From: an uncultured Bacteroides sp.
GTDB lineage: Bacteria; Bacteroidota; Bacteroidia; Bacteroidales; Bacteroidaceae
Direction: 5' to 3'
Assembly: GCA_958477465.1 (NCBI GenBank)
Contig: CAUEFX010000002.1
Location: 106,609 to 170,608 of the forward strand
Length of the DNA: 64,000 nucleotides
Shown: positions 52,813 to 62,422 of the stretch, piece by piece
How positions within the stretch are numbered: position 1 is the first letter of the stretch
Layout: each line of letters starts with the position of its first letter
The notes under the pieces: generated by a model
The model's input: the letters and a program-made list of their open reading frames with translations, nothing else
Databases searched by the model: none
What the model was told of the DNA's origin: nothing
Translations under genes and position numbers: made by a program

Positions 52813-54147
52813 ATGAAAAGAATTGTAATTTTAGGAGCCGGCGAAAGTGGCACGGGCGCTGCCGTATTAGCCAAAGTGAAAGGATTCGAGACGTTTGTAT
52901 CGGACATGTCCGCCATCAAGGACAAGTACAAGAAACTGCTCGACAGTTACGGTATTGCCTGGGAAGAAGGTCATCATACCGAAGAACTGATTCTGAATGC
53001 CGACGAGGTAATCAAAAGCCCGGGTATTCCGAACGATGCTCCGCTGGTTCTGAAATTTAAAAAACAAGGCACGCCGATTATCTCGGAAATAGAATTTGCC
53101 GGACGCTATACGGATGCCAAGATGATCTGTATCACCGGTTCGAACGGAAAGACGACCACCACCAGCCTCATCTATCACATCTTTAAAAGTGCAGGATTGA
53201 ATGTCGGGTTGGCTGGTAACATAGGTAAAAGCCTGGCCCTGCAGGTAGCCGAAGACAAACACGACTATTACGTTATCGAACTGAGTTCATTCCAACTGGA
53301 TAACATGTACGATTTCCGTGCCAACATCGCCGTACTGATGAACATCACACCGGACCATCTGGACCGCTATGACCACTGCATGCAAAACTACATAGATGCG
53401 AAATTCCGCATCACCCAGAACCAGACGCAGGACGACGCTTTCATCTTCTGGAACGATGACCCTATCATCAAACGGGAACTGGAGAAGCACGGACTGAAGG
53501 CACACCTGTATCCGTTTTCCGCAGTAAAAGAGGACGGAGCCATTGCCTACGTGGAAGATCATGAGGTGAAAATCACCGAACCGATTGCTTTCAATATGGA
53601 GCAGGAGAAACTGGCGCTGACCGGACAGCACAACCTATACAACTCACTGGCTGCCGGTATCTCGGCCAATCTGGCGGGAATCACGAAAGACGACATCCGC
53701 AAGGCATTGTCCGACTTCAAAGGAGTGGAGCACCGCCTGGAAAAGGTGGCACGCGTAAGAGGCATCGATTTCATCAACGATTCCAAAGCAACCAATGTCA
53801 ACTCCTGCTGGTATGCCCTGCAAAGCATGACGACCAAGACAGTCCTCATCCTCGGCGGCAAGGACAAAGGCAACGACTATACGGAGATAGAAGACCTGGT
53901 ACGCGAGAAATGCTCCGCGTTGGTGTACTTAGGGCTGCACAATGAAAAGTTGCACGCCTTCTTCGACCGCCTCGGACTGCCGGTAGCCGATGTACAGACC
54001 GGCATGAAAGATGCCGTGGAAGCAGCGTACAAGCTTGCAAAAAAAGGAGAGACTGTACTGTTGAGCCCCTGCTGCGCTTCGTTCGACCTCTTCAAGAGCT
54101 ATGAAGACCGGGGCGATCAATTCAAAGAGTGCGTTCGAAATCTTTAA
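52813..54147 (+). CDS. murD: UDP-MurNAc-L-Ala:D-glutamate ligase MurD
   Basis: A 444-residue cytoplasmic Mur ligase starting at ATG 52813 (MKRIVILGAGESG); the frame is open further upstream from a TTG, but the family start is here. The ATP loop is ITGSNGKTTTTS (Lys113), followed by YVIELSSFQLD and the ligase motif HRLEKVARVRGIDFINDSKA. The last block LLSPCCASFDLFKSYEDRG is characteristic of MurD. It adds D-glutamate to UDP-MurNAc-L-Ala. A 176-base spacer before it includes a short A/T stretch but no separate promoter that I can call. Confidence 0.96.
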   Translation: MKRIVILGAGESGTGAAVLAKVKGFETFVSDMSAIKDKYKKLLDSYGIAWEEGHHTEELILNADEVIKSPGIPNDAPLVLKFKKQGTPIISEIEFAGRYTDAKMICITGSNGKTTTTSLIYHIFKSAGLNVGLAGNIGKSLALQVAEDKHDYYVIELSSFQLDNMYDFRANIAVLMNITPDHLDRYDHCMQNYIDAKFRITQNQTQDDAFIFWNDDPIIKRELEKHGLKAHLYPFSAVKEDGAIAYVEDHEVKITEPIAFNMEQEKLALTGQHNLYNSLAAGISANLAGITKDDIRKALSDFKGVEHRLEKVARVRGIDFINDSKATNVNSCWYALQSMTTKTVLILGGKDKGNDYTEIEDLVREKCSALVYLGLHNEKLHAFFDRLGLPVADVQTGMKDAVEAAYKLAKKGETVLLSPCCASFDLFKSYEDRGDQFKECVRNL

Positions 54148-54177
54148 AATAACACTAACCCACTAATCATTAAAGAC

Positions 54178-55476
54178 GTGGACTTATTAAAAAACATATT
54201 CAAAGGCGACAAGGTAATCTGGATCATCTTCCTTTGTCTCTGCCTCATCTCGATTATCGAGGTGTTTTCGGCAGCAAGCACGCTTACCTATAAAAGTGGA
54301 GACCACTGGGGCCCCATCACGCAACACTCCATCATACTGATGGTGGGGGTGTTGGTAGTGGTGCTGATGCACAACATCCCCTACAAATGGTTTCAGGTGT
54401 TTCCGGTCTTCCTGTATCCGGTCTCGGTAGTGCTGTTAGCTTTCGTCACTCTGATGGGAGTCATCACGGGCGACCGTGTCAACGGTGCGGCGCGCTGGAT
54501 GTCGTTTATGGGTTTACAGTTCCAGCCTTCCGAATTGGCCAAAATGGCGGTAATCATCGCCGTCTCCTTTATCCTGTCGAAAAAGCAGGATGACGAAGGA
54601 GCCAATCCCAAAGCATTCAAGTACATCCTGATCATAACAGGTATCGTCTGCTTGCTGATTGCTCCGGAGAACCTCTCTACCGCCATGCTGCTGTTCGGAG
54701 TCGTATTCCTGATGATGTTTATAGGCAGGGTGGCAACCCGGAAACTGCTGATGCTGATAGGTTCGCTCGGATTGGTGGGAGCGGTAGGTGTCATATTCCT
54801 GCTGGCTATCCCGAAAGATTCGGACATTCCTTTCCTCCACCGCTTTGATACCTGGAAAAGCCGTATCGCCAACTTCACCGAGAAAGAAGAGGTGCCGGCT
54901 GCTAAATTCGACATAGACAAGGATGCCCAGATTGCCCACGCCCGTATTGCAATCGCCACGAGCCATATCATAGGAAAGGCACCGGGAAATTCCATTCAGC
55001 GTGACTTTCTGAGCCAGGCATTCTCCGACTTCATCTTCGCCATCATCATCGAAGAGCTCGGACTGGTAGGAGGCATATTTGTAGTCTGCCTCTACATCTG
55101 GCTATTGGTACGTGCAGGGCGGATTGCGCAAAAATGCGACCGGACGTTTCCGGCTTTCCTGGTAATGGGAATTGCCCTGATGCTGGTATCGCAAGCCATC
55201 TTGAACATGATGGTGGCCGTCGGCCTGTTCCCGGTGACCGGACAACCGCTGCCACTGGTCAGCAAAGGAGGTACTTCGACACTGATAAACTGTGCATATA
55301 TCGGTATGATACTGAGCGTGAGCCGTTACACAGCCCACCTTGAAGAGCAGAAAGAACGTAATGCCCAACTGCAGATGCAGGCGGAAGCAACCGCCACGTC
55401 GGAGGCGCAGACTGCTGCCGAACCGACTGCCCAAGTGCTGAACAGCGATGCAGAGTTCGAAGAAGAAAAGAAATAG
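54178..55476 (+). CDS. ftsW: SEDS septal peptidoglycan polymerase FtsW
   Basis: A 432-residue membrane protein starting with GTG at 54178 (read MDLLKNIFKGDK). About ten helices; SEDS motifs are NGAARWMSFMGLQFQPSEL, LIAPENLSTAMLL and the late GLFPVTGQPLPLVSKGG with the conserved aspartate region before it. It polymerises glycan strands at the division site with FtsI. The hydrophilic tail (about 390-432) is rich in Ala, Thr and Glu. murG starts 17 bases after the stop. Confidence 0.95.
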   Translation: MDLLKNIFKGDKVIWIIFLCLCLISIIEVFSAASTLTYKSGDHWGPITQHSIILMVGVLVVVLMHNIPYKWFQVFPVFLYPVSVVLLAFVTLMGVITGDRVNGAARWMSFMGLQFQPSELAKMAVIIAVSFILSKKQDDEGANPKAFKYILIITGIVCLLIAPENLSTAMLLFGVVFLMMFIGRVATRKLLMLIGSLGLVGAVGVIFLLAIPKDSDIPFLHRFDTWKSRIANFTEKEEVPAAKFDIDKDAQIAHARIAIATSHIIGKAPGNSIQRDFLSQAFSDFIFAIIIEELGLVGGIFVVCLYIWLLVRAGRIAQKCDRTFPAFLVMGIALMLVSQAILNMMVAVGLFPVTGQPLPLVSKGGTSTLINCAYIGMILSVSRYTAHLEEQKERNAQLQMQAEATATSEAQTAAEPTAQVLNSDAEFEEEKK

Positions 55477-55493
55477 GATAATTACAAGTTACA

Positions 55494-56612
55494 ATGGAAA
55501 AAGAACTTAGAATCATCATCAGCGGTGGAGGTACGGGAGGACACATCTTTCCGGCCGTATCCATTGCCAATGCCATAAAAGAACAATGTCCGGATGCCAG
55601 AATACTGTTTGTAGGCGCCGAAGGGCGGATGGAAATGCAACGTGTTCCCGATGCCGGTTATGAAATTATCGGACTGCCGATAGCCGGATTCGACCGCAAG
55701 CATTTATGGAAGAACCTGGCGGTACTTGTGAAACTGGTCCGCAGCCAATGGAAAGCAAGGAGCATCATTAAAAAGTTTCGTCCGCAGGTGGCAGTGGGTG
55801 TCGGCGGATATGCCAGTGGCCCGACATTGAAAATGGCAGGAATGATGGGGATTCCGACACTGATACAAGAGCAGAACTCGTATGCCGGAGTAACGAATAA
55901 GCTATTGGCAAAGAAAGCGCAAAAGATATGTGTCGCCTATGACGGAATGGAAAAATTCTTTCCGGCAGAAAAGATTCTGATGACCGGCAATCCGGTACGC
56001 CAAAACCTGCTCGACCATACGCAGAGCCGCGAAGATGCCATACGGGCTTACGGCTTGGATCCGAACAAGAAAGCCATACTGATTTTAGGAGGCAGCCTGG
56101 GAGCGCGTACCATCAACAATACGCTCATTGCCGGACTGCCGGTTCTGAAAAAGAATGCCGATATTCAATTCATCTGGCAAACCGGCAAGATATACCACAA
56201 GCAGGTGATGGAGGCCGTTGGCAGTGCGGGAAGTATTCCGAATTTATACGTAACGGACTTTATCAAGGACATGGCCGCCGCCTATTCGGCTGCCGACCTG
56301 GTTATCTCACGCGCAGGGGCCGGTTCCATATCGGAGTTCTGCCTGTTGAGCAAACCGGTCATTCTGGTGCCGTCACCGAATGTAGCGGAAGACCATCAGA
56401 CCAAGAATGCACTTGCGCTGGTGAATAAAGACGCAGCTATCTACGTGAAGGATGCAGAAGCCGGAACCAAACTGCTGCCCACTGCTTTGGAAACGATAGC
56501 CGATACGGCCAAGCTAAAAGACTTAAGCAATCACATAGCCAAACTGGCCCTGCCGGATTCGGCAAATATAATAGCCAAAGAGGTTATCAAATTAGTGAAG
56601 GGCGACAAGTGA
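55494..56612 (+). CDS. murG: UDP-GlcNAc:lipid I GlcNAc transferase MurG
   Basis: A 372-residue peripheral GT28 enzyme. The N-terminal glycine loop SGGGTGGHIFPA lies at residues 10-21, VGVGGYASGPTLKMA follows, and the C-terminal domain has LGGSLGARTINN and the UDP-GlcNAc site ISRAGAGSISEFCLLSKPV. It makes lipid II by adding GlcNAc to lipid I on the inner face of the membrane. Normal length, normal position between ftsW and murC. Confidence 0.97.
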   Translation: MEKELRIIISGGGTGGHIFPAVSIANAIKEQCPDARILFVGAEGRMEMQRVPDAGYEIIGLPIAGFDRKHLWKNLAVLVKLVRSQWKARSIIKKFRPQVAVGVGGYASGPTLKMAGMMGIPTLIQEQNSYAGVTNKLLAKKAQKICVAYDGMEKFFPAEKILMTGNPVRQNLLDHTQSREDAIRAYGLDPNKKAILILGGSLGARTINNTLIAGLPVLKKNADIQFIWQTGKIYHKQVMEAVGSAGSIPNLYVTDFIKDMAAAYSAADLVISRAGAGSISEFCLLSKPVILVPSPNVAEDHQTKNALALVNKDAAIYVKDAEAGTKLLPTALETIADTAKLKDLSNHIAKLALPDSANIIAKEVIKLVKGDK

Positions 56613-56649
56613 AGTGAAAGGATAAATGGTAAACAATAAATATAAGACA

Positions 56650-58035
56650 ATGAATATCAACATAGATAATATAAAATCGGTGTATTTTGTAGGAGCCGGA
56701 GGAATCGGGATGAGCGCACTCGTACGCTATTTCCTCTCCAAAGGGAAATTGGTAGCCGGTTATGACCGTACCCCCAGTGAACTAACGGAGCGCCTGATAG
56801 CAGAAGGGGCGCAGATACATTATGAGGAGAATGTCGATCTGATTCCGGAAGCGTGCAAAGACAAAGAGAGTACGCTCGTCGTGCTGACGCCGGCCGTGCC
56901 ACGGGAGCATAAGGAGTTAACCTACTTCCGCGACCATGGGTTCGAGATTCAGAAGCGCGCACAGGTGTTGGGCACGATTACACACTCCAGCAAAGGACTT
57001 TGCGTAGCGGGCACGCATGGCAAAACCACCACCTCGTCTATGACGGCTCATCTGCTATACCAATCACACGTAGGCTGTACGGCTTTTCTGGGTGGTATCT
57101 CCAAAAACTACGGTACCAACCTGCTACTTTCGCAGACGAGCCCGTATACCGTCATCGAAGCGGATGAATTTGACCGTTCTTTCCATTGGCTGTCTCCTTA
57201 CATGTCCGTCATCACGGCCACCGACCCTGATCACCTGGATATTTATGGCACAGCCGAAGCATATCTGGAGAGCTTCGAGCATTACACCACCCTTATCCAA
57301 CCGGGCGGGGCACTGATTATCCGCAAAGGAATCTCTTTGCAGCCTCAAGTGCGACCGGGAGTGAAGGTGTACACCTACTCCCGCGACGAAGGCGATTTTC
57401 ATGCAGAAAACATCCGCATCGGCAACGGGGAGATCTTTGTTGATTTTGTAGGGCCGGATGTACGTATCGAGGAGATCCGACTGGGAGTTCCCGTAAGCAT
57501 CAACATCGAGAACGGTGTGGCAGCCATGGCATTGGCACACCTGAACGGGGTGACGGACGAAGAGATCAGACAGGGAATGGCAAGCTTCCGGGGAGTAGAC
57601 CGCCGTTTCGATTTTAAAATCAAGAATGACCGCGTCGTGTTCCTCAGCGATTATGCCCATCATCCGTCGGAGATCAGACAAAGTGTACTGTCTATTCGCG
57701 AATTATACCGGGACAAGAAGATTACGGCCATTTTCCAGCCTCATCTTTATACCCGTACCCGTGATTTCTACAAAGACTTTGCAGACAGCCTGTCTCTACT
57801 GGACGAGGTAATCCTGGTAGACATCTATCCGGCACGCGAACAGCCGATACCGGGGGTAACCAGCCGGCTTATCTACGACAACCTCCGTCCCGGTATCGAG
57901 AAAAGCATGTGTAAAAAGGAAGAGATACTCGACGTGTTGAAAAATAAGAAAATAGAGGTGCTGATCACTCTCGGAGCCGGAGATATAGAAAACTATGTTC
58001 CCGCCATTGCAAAAGAGTTAAGTGCTATGGGTTGA
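56650..58035 (+). CDS. murC: UDP-MurNAc:L-alanine ligase MurC
   Basis: A 461-residue cytoplasmic Mur ligase. ATG 56650 (MNINIDNIKSVYFVGAGGIG) is chosen over ATG 56626, eight codons upstream, because the family begins close to the VYFVGAGGIGMSAL block. The ATP loop is VAGTHGKTTTSS (Lys125), then VIEADEFDRSF, and FLSDYAHHPSEIR near the end. It adds the first L-alanine of the stem peptide. The ddl gene, often next to murC, is not here; ftsQ follows after 90 bases. Confidence 0.96.
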   Translation: MNINIDNIKSVYFVGAGGIGMSALVRYFLSKGKLVAGYDRTPSELTERLIAEGAQIHYEENVDLIPEACKDKESTLVVLTPAVPREHKELTYFRDHGFEIQKRAQVLGTITHSSKGLCVAGTHGKTTTSSMTAHLLYQSHVGCTAFLGGISKNYGTNLLLSQTSPYTVIEADEFDRSFHWLSPYMSVITATDPDHLDIYGTAEAYLESFEHYTTLIQPGGALIIRKGISLQPQVRPGVKVYTYSRDEGDFHAENIRIGNGEIFVDFVGPDVRIEEIRLGVPVSINIENGVAAMALAHLNGVTDEEIRQGMASFRGVDRRFDFKIKNDRVVFLSDYAHHPSEIRQSVLSIRELYRDKKITAIFQPHLYTRTRDFYKDFADSLSLLDEVILVDIYPAREQPIPGVTSRLIYDNLRPGIEKSMCKKEEILDVLKNKKIEVLITLGAGDIENYVPAIAKELSAMG

Positions 58036-58125
58036 ACAAAACCCTATTGTCAGTTGTCAACCTATCTATATGGAAAGTTCAGACAGCAGTCATGGCCATA
58101 GGAAACAAATTGTAAATATCACATT

Positions 58126-58860
58126 ATGCTGAAACGGATTCTTTTATCTATCGTTCTGTTGCTCATCACTGTCTACCTGGGTGTAGCGGTAACAGTATTC
58201 AACCGCAAGCCTGCCGATCAGGTTTGCCGCGGCATAGAGCTGATTATCAAGGACACGGTGTATGCAGGCTTTGTTACCAAAGATGAAGTGACCGGTATAT
58301 TGCAAAAGAAAGGCATCTATCCGGTAGGGAAAAAGCTGGAGCGGATACACACCAAAACCCTGGAAAAAGAGCTGGACAAACATCCGCTTATCGATGAGAC
58401 GGAGTGCTATAAGACTCCCAGCGGCAAGCTTTGCGTGGAGGTCAGACAGCGTATCCCGCTCCTCCATATCATGAGTAATAACGGTGAGAATTACTATGTA
58501 GACAACAAAGGGACGATTATGCCGCGCGAAGCCAAATGTGTAGCCCGACGGACAATTGTGACCGGAAGCGTAGAAAAGTCGTTTGCAATGAGGGATTTAT
58601 ATAAGTTTGGTGTATTTTTGCAGAACAATCCGTTTTGGAATGCACAGATTGAACAGATTCATGTGCTTCCGGGCAAAGACATAGAACTGGTGCCACGGGT
58701 AGGCGACCATATCGTCTATCTTGGAAAACTGGACCAATTTGAAGATAAACTGGACCGCCTGAAGATATTCTATAAAAAGGCGCTGAACGAAGTGGGGTGG
58801 AACAAGTATTCACGTATCAGCCTGGAGTTCAACAACCAGATTATCTGTACAAAGAGATAA
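58126..58860 (+). CDS. ftsQ: Cell division protein FtsQ
   Basis: A 244-residue bitopic protein: short cytoplasmic end, one helix (about 4-23, ILLSIVLLLITVYLGVAV), then a POTRA-like domain (about 38-110, IELIIKDTVYAGFVTKDEV, PLIDETECYKTPSGKLCVEV) and a beta domain (NYYVDNKGTIMPRE) ending near YSRISLEFNNQIICTKR. It links FtsL/FtsB to the septal synthases. The cytoplasmic tail is only a few residues, shorter than in E. coli. Identification rests on topology, motifs and position before ftsA. Confidence 0.9.
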   Translation: MLKRILLSIVLLLITVYLGVAVTVFNRKPADQVCRGIELIIKDTVYAGFVTKDEVTGILQKKGIYPVGKKLERIHTKTLEKELDKHPLIDETECYKTPSGKLCVEVRQRIPLLHIMSNNGENYYVDNKGTIMPREAKCVARRTIVTGSVEKSFAMRDLYKFGVFLQNNPFWNAQIEQIHVLPGKDIELVPRVGDHIVYLGKLDQFEDKLDRLKIFYKKALNEVGWNKYSRISLEFNNQIICTKR

Positions 58861-58998
58861 CCGATAACGGGCCAATGGGTGTATATGCCAACGGACCAAT
58901 TAAAGGATGAGAAAAGAACTAATTGAATAACAATCAAAATAAAGCGCCAGCCTATCGGCATATCAGCAGATCGGCACATGGGCACATTACTTAAATAT

Positions 58999-60426
58999 AT
59001 GGCAACAACAGAATTTATCGCCGCTATTGAACTGGGTTCATCAAAGGTAACCGGCATTGCCGGAAAAAAGAACAGTGACGGAAGTATGCAGGTGTTGGCT
59101 TATGCCAAAGAGGACTCCTCTTCGTTCATCCGGAAAGGAATCATCTATAATCTGAACAAGACAGCCCAAAGTCTCACTTCCATCATCAACAGACTGGAAG
59201 GCGACCTGAAAGAATCGATCGCCAAGGTCTATGTAGGTGTCAGCGGACAGTCACTCCGCACGGTACGGAATGTCGTAAGCCGCGACTTGAAAGAGGAGAC
59301 CCTCATCTCGCAAGAACTGGTGGATTCCATCTGCGATGAAAATCTGGAGATCCCGTTGATAGACATGGATATACTGGACGTTGCTCCGCAAGAATTCAAA
59401 ATAGACAACTACCTTCCGGATACACCGGTAGGAGTGCTCGGCAATCATATCGAAGGACGCTTCCTCAATATTGTGGCACGCGCCTCTATCAAAAACAATT
59501 TGGAACGTTGCTTTGAACAGGCAAAGATAAAGATTGCCGATCTCCTGATCGCGCCATTGGTGACTGCCAATGCCGTACTGAGCGAAAGCGAACGCCGTTC
59601 GGGATGTGCACTGGTGGATTTTGGAGCCGACACGACCACGATTTCCGTCTACAAAAGTAACATACTCCGCTTCATGACCGTACTTCCCTTAGGAGGCAAC
59701 AGCATCACCCGCGACATCACGTCTTTACGGATAGAGGAGGAAGAAGCGGAAAGATTAAAAATAACGTATGCCGATGCCACCTATGAAGAGGAAGGTGAAG
59801 AGAGAGCGACCTGCCCACTGGAAGATGGAGAACGGACCATCGAACTGGGAACGCTGAACAACATCATCGGTGCACGTGTGGAAGAGATCATCGACAATGT
59901 ATGGAACCAGATACAGCTATCCGGCTACGAAGACAAGCTCCTGGCAGGTATCATCATTACCGGCGGAACAGCCAATCTGAAAAACCTGGATGAGGTGCTC
60001 CGCAAAAAGACCAAAATCGATAAGGTACGAATAGCACGCAATATCCGCAATACCCTATATGCTGACGGAGACCTGATAAAGAAAGACGGGACACAGAATA
60101 CACTGTTCGGCCTTCTGTTTGAGGGGAAAGAGAACTGCTGCCTTGTAGAGACGCGCCCTGCCACTCCGACAGCCGCCGCAGCCGAGCCCGTAAACATGTT
60201 CGAGGAAGACGAAGCGCTGAAGGAGCAGGAAGCCGCCGCCCGTGAAGCGAAGAAGAGAAGGGAAGAAGAAGACAAGCGTCGCAAAGAAGACGAGAAACGC
60301 CGCAAAGAGGAGGAGAAGAAAAAGAAGGAAGAAGCCCGTAAAAAGAAGAAAGAAGGGCCGAGCTGGTTTGAAAAGACCTTCAATAAAATCTCCAACGAGA
60401 TCTTCTCTGATGATGACATGAAATAA
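58999..60426 (+). CDS. ftsA: Cell division protein FtsA with charged C-terminal linker
   Basis: A 475-residue actin-like protein; ATG 58999 (MATTEFIAAIELGSSKVTG) is the family start, seven codons into the longest frame. The phosphate-1 loop is AIELGSSKVTG, and later ATP-site blocks are ALVDFGADTTTISVY and GIIITGGTANLKNLDEVL. It anchors FtsZ to the membrane. Unusually long is the linker from about residue 410 to 452, almost only Lys, Arg, Glu and Asp, followed by an amphipathic tail (SWFEKTFNKISNEIF) that should be the membrane-targeting helix. Confidence 0.95.
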   Translation: MATTEFIAAIELGSSKVTGIAGKKNSDGSMQVLAYAKEDSSSFIRKGIIYNLNKTAQSLTSIINRLEGDLKESIAKVYVGVSGQSLRTVRNVVSRDLKEETLISQELVDSICDENLEIPLIDMDILDVAPQEFKIDNYLPDTPVGVLGNHIEGRFLNIVARASIKNNLERCFEQAKIKIADLLIAPLVTANAVLSESERRSGCALVDFGADTTTISVYKSNILRFMTVLPLGGNSITRDITSLRIEEEEAERLKITYADATYEEEGEERATCPLEDGERTIELGTLNNIIGARVEEIIDNVWNQIQLSGYEDKLLAGIIITGGTANLKNLDEVLRKKTKIDKVRIARNIRNTLYADGDLIKKDGTQNTLFGLLFEGKENCCLVETRPATPTAAAAEPVNMFEEDEALKEQEAAAREAKKRREEEDKRRKEDEKRRKEEEKKKKEEARKKKKEGPSWFEKTFNKISNEIFSDDDMK

Positions 60427-60482
60427 AGAAGGACGGAGCAACGGGTAAATAACAAATAGTAAATTATAAAACAAAAAATATT

Positions 60483-61781
60483 ATGACGGATGAGATAGTA
60501 CAATTCGATTTTCCGCAAGATTCACCCAAGATCATCAAGGTGATCGGGGTAGGCGGAGGCGGAGGTAATGCCGTAAACCACATGTATAAAGAAGGTATAC
60601 ATGACGTAACATTCGTTCTCTGCAATACGGACCATCAGGCACTGGCCGACTCTCCTGTACCGGTCAAACTGCAACTGGGTAAAGAAGGATTGGGAGCCGG
60701 TAACCGTCCGGCACGTGCACGCGAGGCAGCCGAAGAGAGCCTGGACAGCATCAAAAGTATGCTGAACGACGGTACCAAAATGGTATTCATCACCGCCGGA
60801 ATGGGAGGTGGTACAGGTACGGGAGCCGCACCGATCATCGCCAAGACAGCCAAAGAGATGGATATTCTCACCATCGGTATCGTTACCATACCGTTCCGTT
60901 GGGAAGGCGACAAGAAAATAGACCAGGCATTGGACGGTGTCGAGGAAATCAGCAAACACGTAGATGCACTGCTGGTTATCAACAACGAGAAGTTAAGTGA
61001 AATATACAACGACCTTTCCGTAGACGATGCTTTCGACAGAGCGGACGATACCCTCTCGATAGCCGCCAAGAGCATCTCGGAGATCATCACCCTGCACGGA
61101 AAAGTCAATCTCGACTTCAATGATGTAAAAACGGTGCTGAAAGACGGCGGTGTGGCCATCATGAGTACCGGATACGGAGAAGGAGAAGGACGCGTAAGCG
61201 CCGCCATACAGAATGCGCAGCACTCGCCGTTGCTGAACAACAACAATATATTCGACTCCAAGAAAGTATTGCTGAACGTCTCCTACAGTTCTCAGCACAA
61301 GCTGATGATGAACGAGATGGACGAGGTAAAGGAATTCATGAACCGGTTCAGCCGCGATTTTGAGACCAAATTCGGTATCGCCATCGACGACAGCCTGGGC
61401 GATCAGGTAAAAATCACCCTGCTGGCTACCGGATTCGGCATTCAGGACATCCACATGAAAGAGATGGACAACCGTATCTCGCAACGCAGTGTAGAGGAGC
61501 AACAACGTCTTGCCGAGTTGGAAGAGAAAGAGGAGGAAAGACGCAGCCGCCGTGAAAGATTTTATGACGACAAAGGGGCCAATAAACAGAAAAAACGCCG
61601 CCATATTTATATCTTCAGTCCGGAAGATCTTGACAATGAAGACATCATTGCGATGGTAGAAAGTACGCCGACCTATCTGCGCAACAAAACAACCATCGAT
61701 AAGATCAGAGGGAAAGCATCTCTGAGAGAGGAAATCACTCCCGAAGAGGCGGTGAACGAAAACGGCTTGATCACCTTCTGA
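60483..61781 (+). CDS. ftsZ: Cell division GTPase FtsZ
   Basis: A 432-residue tubulin-like GTPase. GTP-binding motifs are IGVGGGGGNAVNHM near residue 20 and the tubulin signature GGGTGTGAAPIIAK near residue 110; NLDFNDVKTVL is the T7 synergy-loop region. After the GTPase domain a Glu/Arg-rich linker (about 335-375) leads to STPTYLRNK, which fits the conserved C-terminal peptide that binds FtsA, followed by about 30 further residues to GLITF. It forms the division ring. Next to ftsA with a 56-base gap. Confidence 0.97.
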   Translation: MTDEIVQFDFPQDSPKIIKVIGVGGGGGNAVNHMYKEGIHDVTFVLCNTDHQALADSPVPVKLQLGKEGLGAGNRPARAREAAEESLDSIKSMLNDGTKMVFITAGMGGGTGTGAAPIIAKTAKEMDILTIGIVTIPFRWEGDKKIDQALDGVEEISKHVDALLVINNEKLSEIYNDLSVDDAFDRADDTLSIAAKSISEIITLHGKVNLDFNDVKTVLKDGGVAIMSTGYGEGEGRVSAAIQNAQHSPLLNNNNIFDSKKVLLNVSYSSQHKLMMNEMDEVKEFMNRFSRDFETKFGIAIDDSLGDQVKITLLATGFGIQDIHMKEMDNRISQRSVEEQQRLAELEEKEEERRSRRERFYDDKGANKQKKRRHIYIFSPEDLDNEDIIAMVESTPTYLRNKTTIDKIRGKASLREEITPEEAVNENGLITF

Positions 61782-61838
61782 GAGAGGGGAATGGTCCTGT
61801 CGAACCCGGATTAAAACAGTTAAGTAATAAATAGAATC

Positions 61839-62288
61839 ATGGATTTATTTGAAAAAGTCAGCGAAGACATTAAAAACGCAATGAAGGCTAAAGATAAAGT
61901 AGCCCTTGAGACACTGAGAAATGTAAAGAAATTCTTCCTTGAAGCCAAAACCGCTCCGGGAGCCAACGATACCCTGACTGACGATGCGGCACTGAAAATC
62001 ATCCAGAAACTGGTGAAACAAGGAAAAGATTCTGCGGAAATCTACATCGGACAAGGCCGTCAGGATCTTGCAGAAGGTGAGTTGGCGCAAGTGAAAGTAA
62101 TGGAAGCCTATCTGCCCAAGCAGATGACACCTGAAGAGCTGGAGGCCGCATTGAAGGAGATCATTGCCGAAACGGGCGCTACCAGCGGTAAAGATATGGG
62201 AAAGGTTATGGGAGTCGCTTCCAAAAAGCTGGCCGGTCTGGCCGAAGGGCGTGCCATCTCTGCCAAAGTAAAAGAACTCCTGGGATAA
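61839..62288 (+). CDS. GatB/YqeY domain protein
   Basis: A 149-residue cytoplasmic protein of the YqeY family: DLFEKVSEDIKNAMKAKDKV at the N-terminus, MEAYLPKQMTPEELEAALKE in the middle, and GKDMGKVMGVASKKLAGLAE at the end, the helical domain shared with the tail of GatB. Its biochemical role is not settled; association with tRNA-dependent amidation is suggested only by the shared domain. It lies 57 bases after ftsZ, is probably the last gene of the cluster transcript, and ends at a hairpin terminator. Confidence 0.92.
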   Translation: MDLFEKVSEDIKNAMKAKDKVALETLRNVKKFFLEAKTAPGANDTLTDDAALKIIQKLVKQGKDSAEIYIGQGRQDLAEGELAQVKVMEAYLPKQMTPEELEAALKEIIAETGATSGKDMGKVMGVASKKLAGLAEGRAISAKVKELLG

Positions 62289-62312
62289 TCCGCGTCCCGC
62301 ATTTTATCCAAC

Positions 62313-62356
62313 CACCCCTGCCACAGTTCACACAATCTGTAGCAGGGGTGATTTTG
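62313..62356 (+). terminator. Hairpin terminator after the division cluster
   Basis: CACCCCTGC (62313-62321) pairs with GCAGGGGTG (62342-62350); four further pairs ACAG/CTGT extend it after one mismatch. It is followed by ATTTTG. It also faces the convergent recO gene. Confidence 0.75.
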
Positions 62357-62390
62357 TAAACAGGCCGTCCTTGATTTTGTAAACAGACCG
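62350..62390. repeat. Two tandem copies of an 18-base word
   Basis: GATTTTGTAAACAGGCCG at 62350-62367 and GATTTTGTAAACAGACCG at 62373-62390, one base different, period 23. Lies between the terminator and the end of recO. Confidence 0.6.
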
Positions 62391-62422
62391 CCCCATCTAC
62401 CGGTGACAGGAGATGAACAAGG

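Noticed and set aside
59925..60518. Reverse-strand frame of nearly 200 codons over ftsA
   Set aside because: It is the Ser/Phe-rich shadow of the Lys/Glu-rich FtsA linker.
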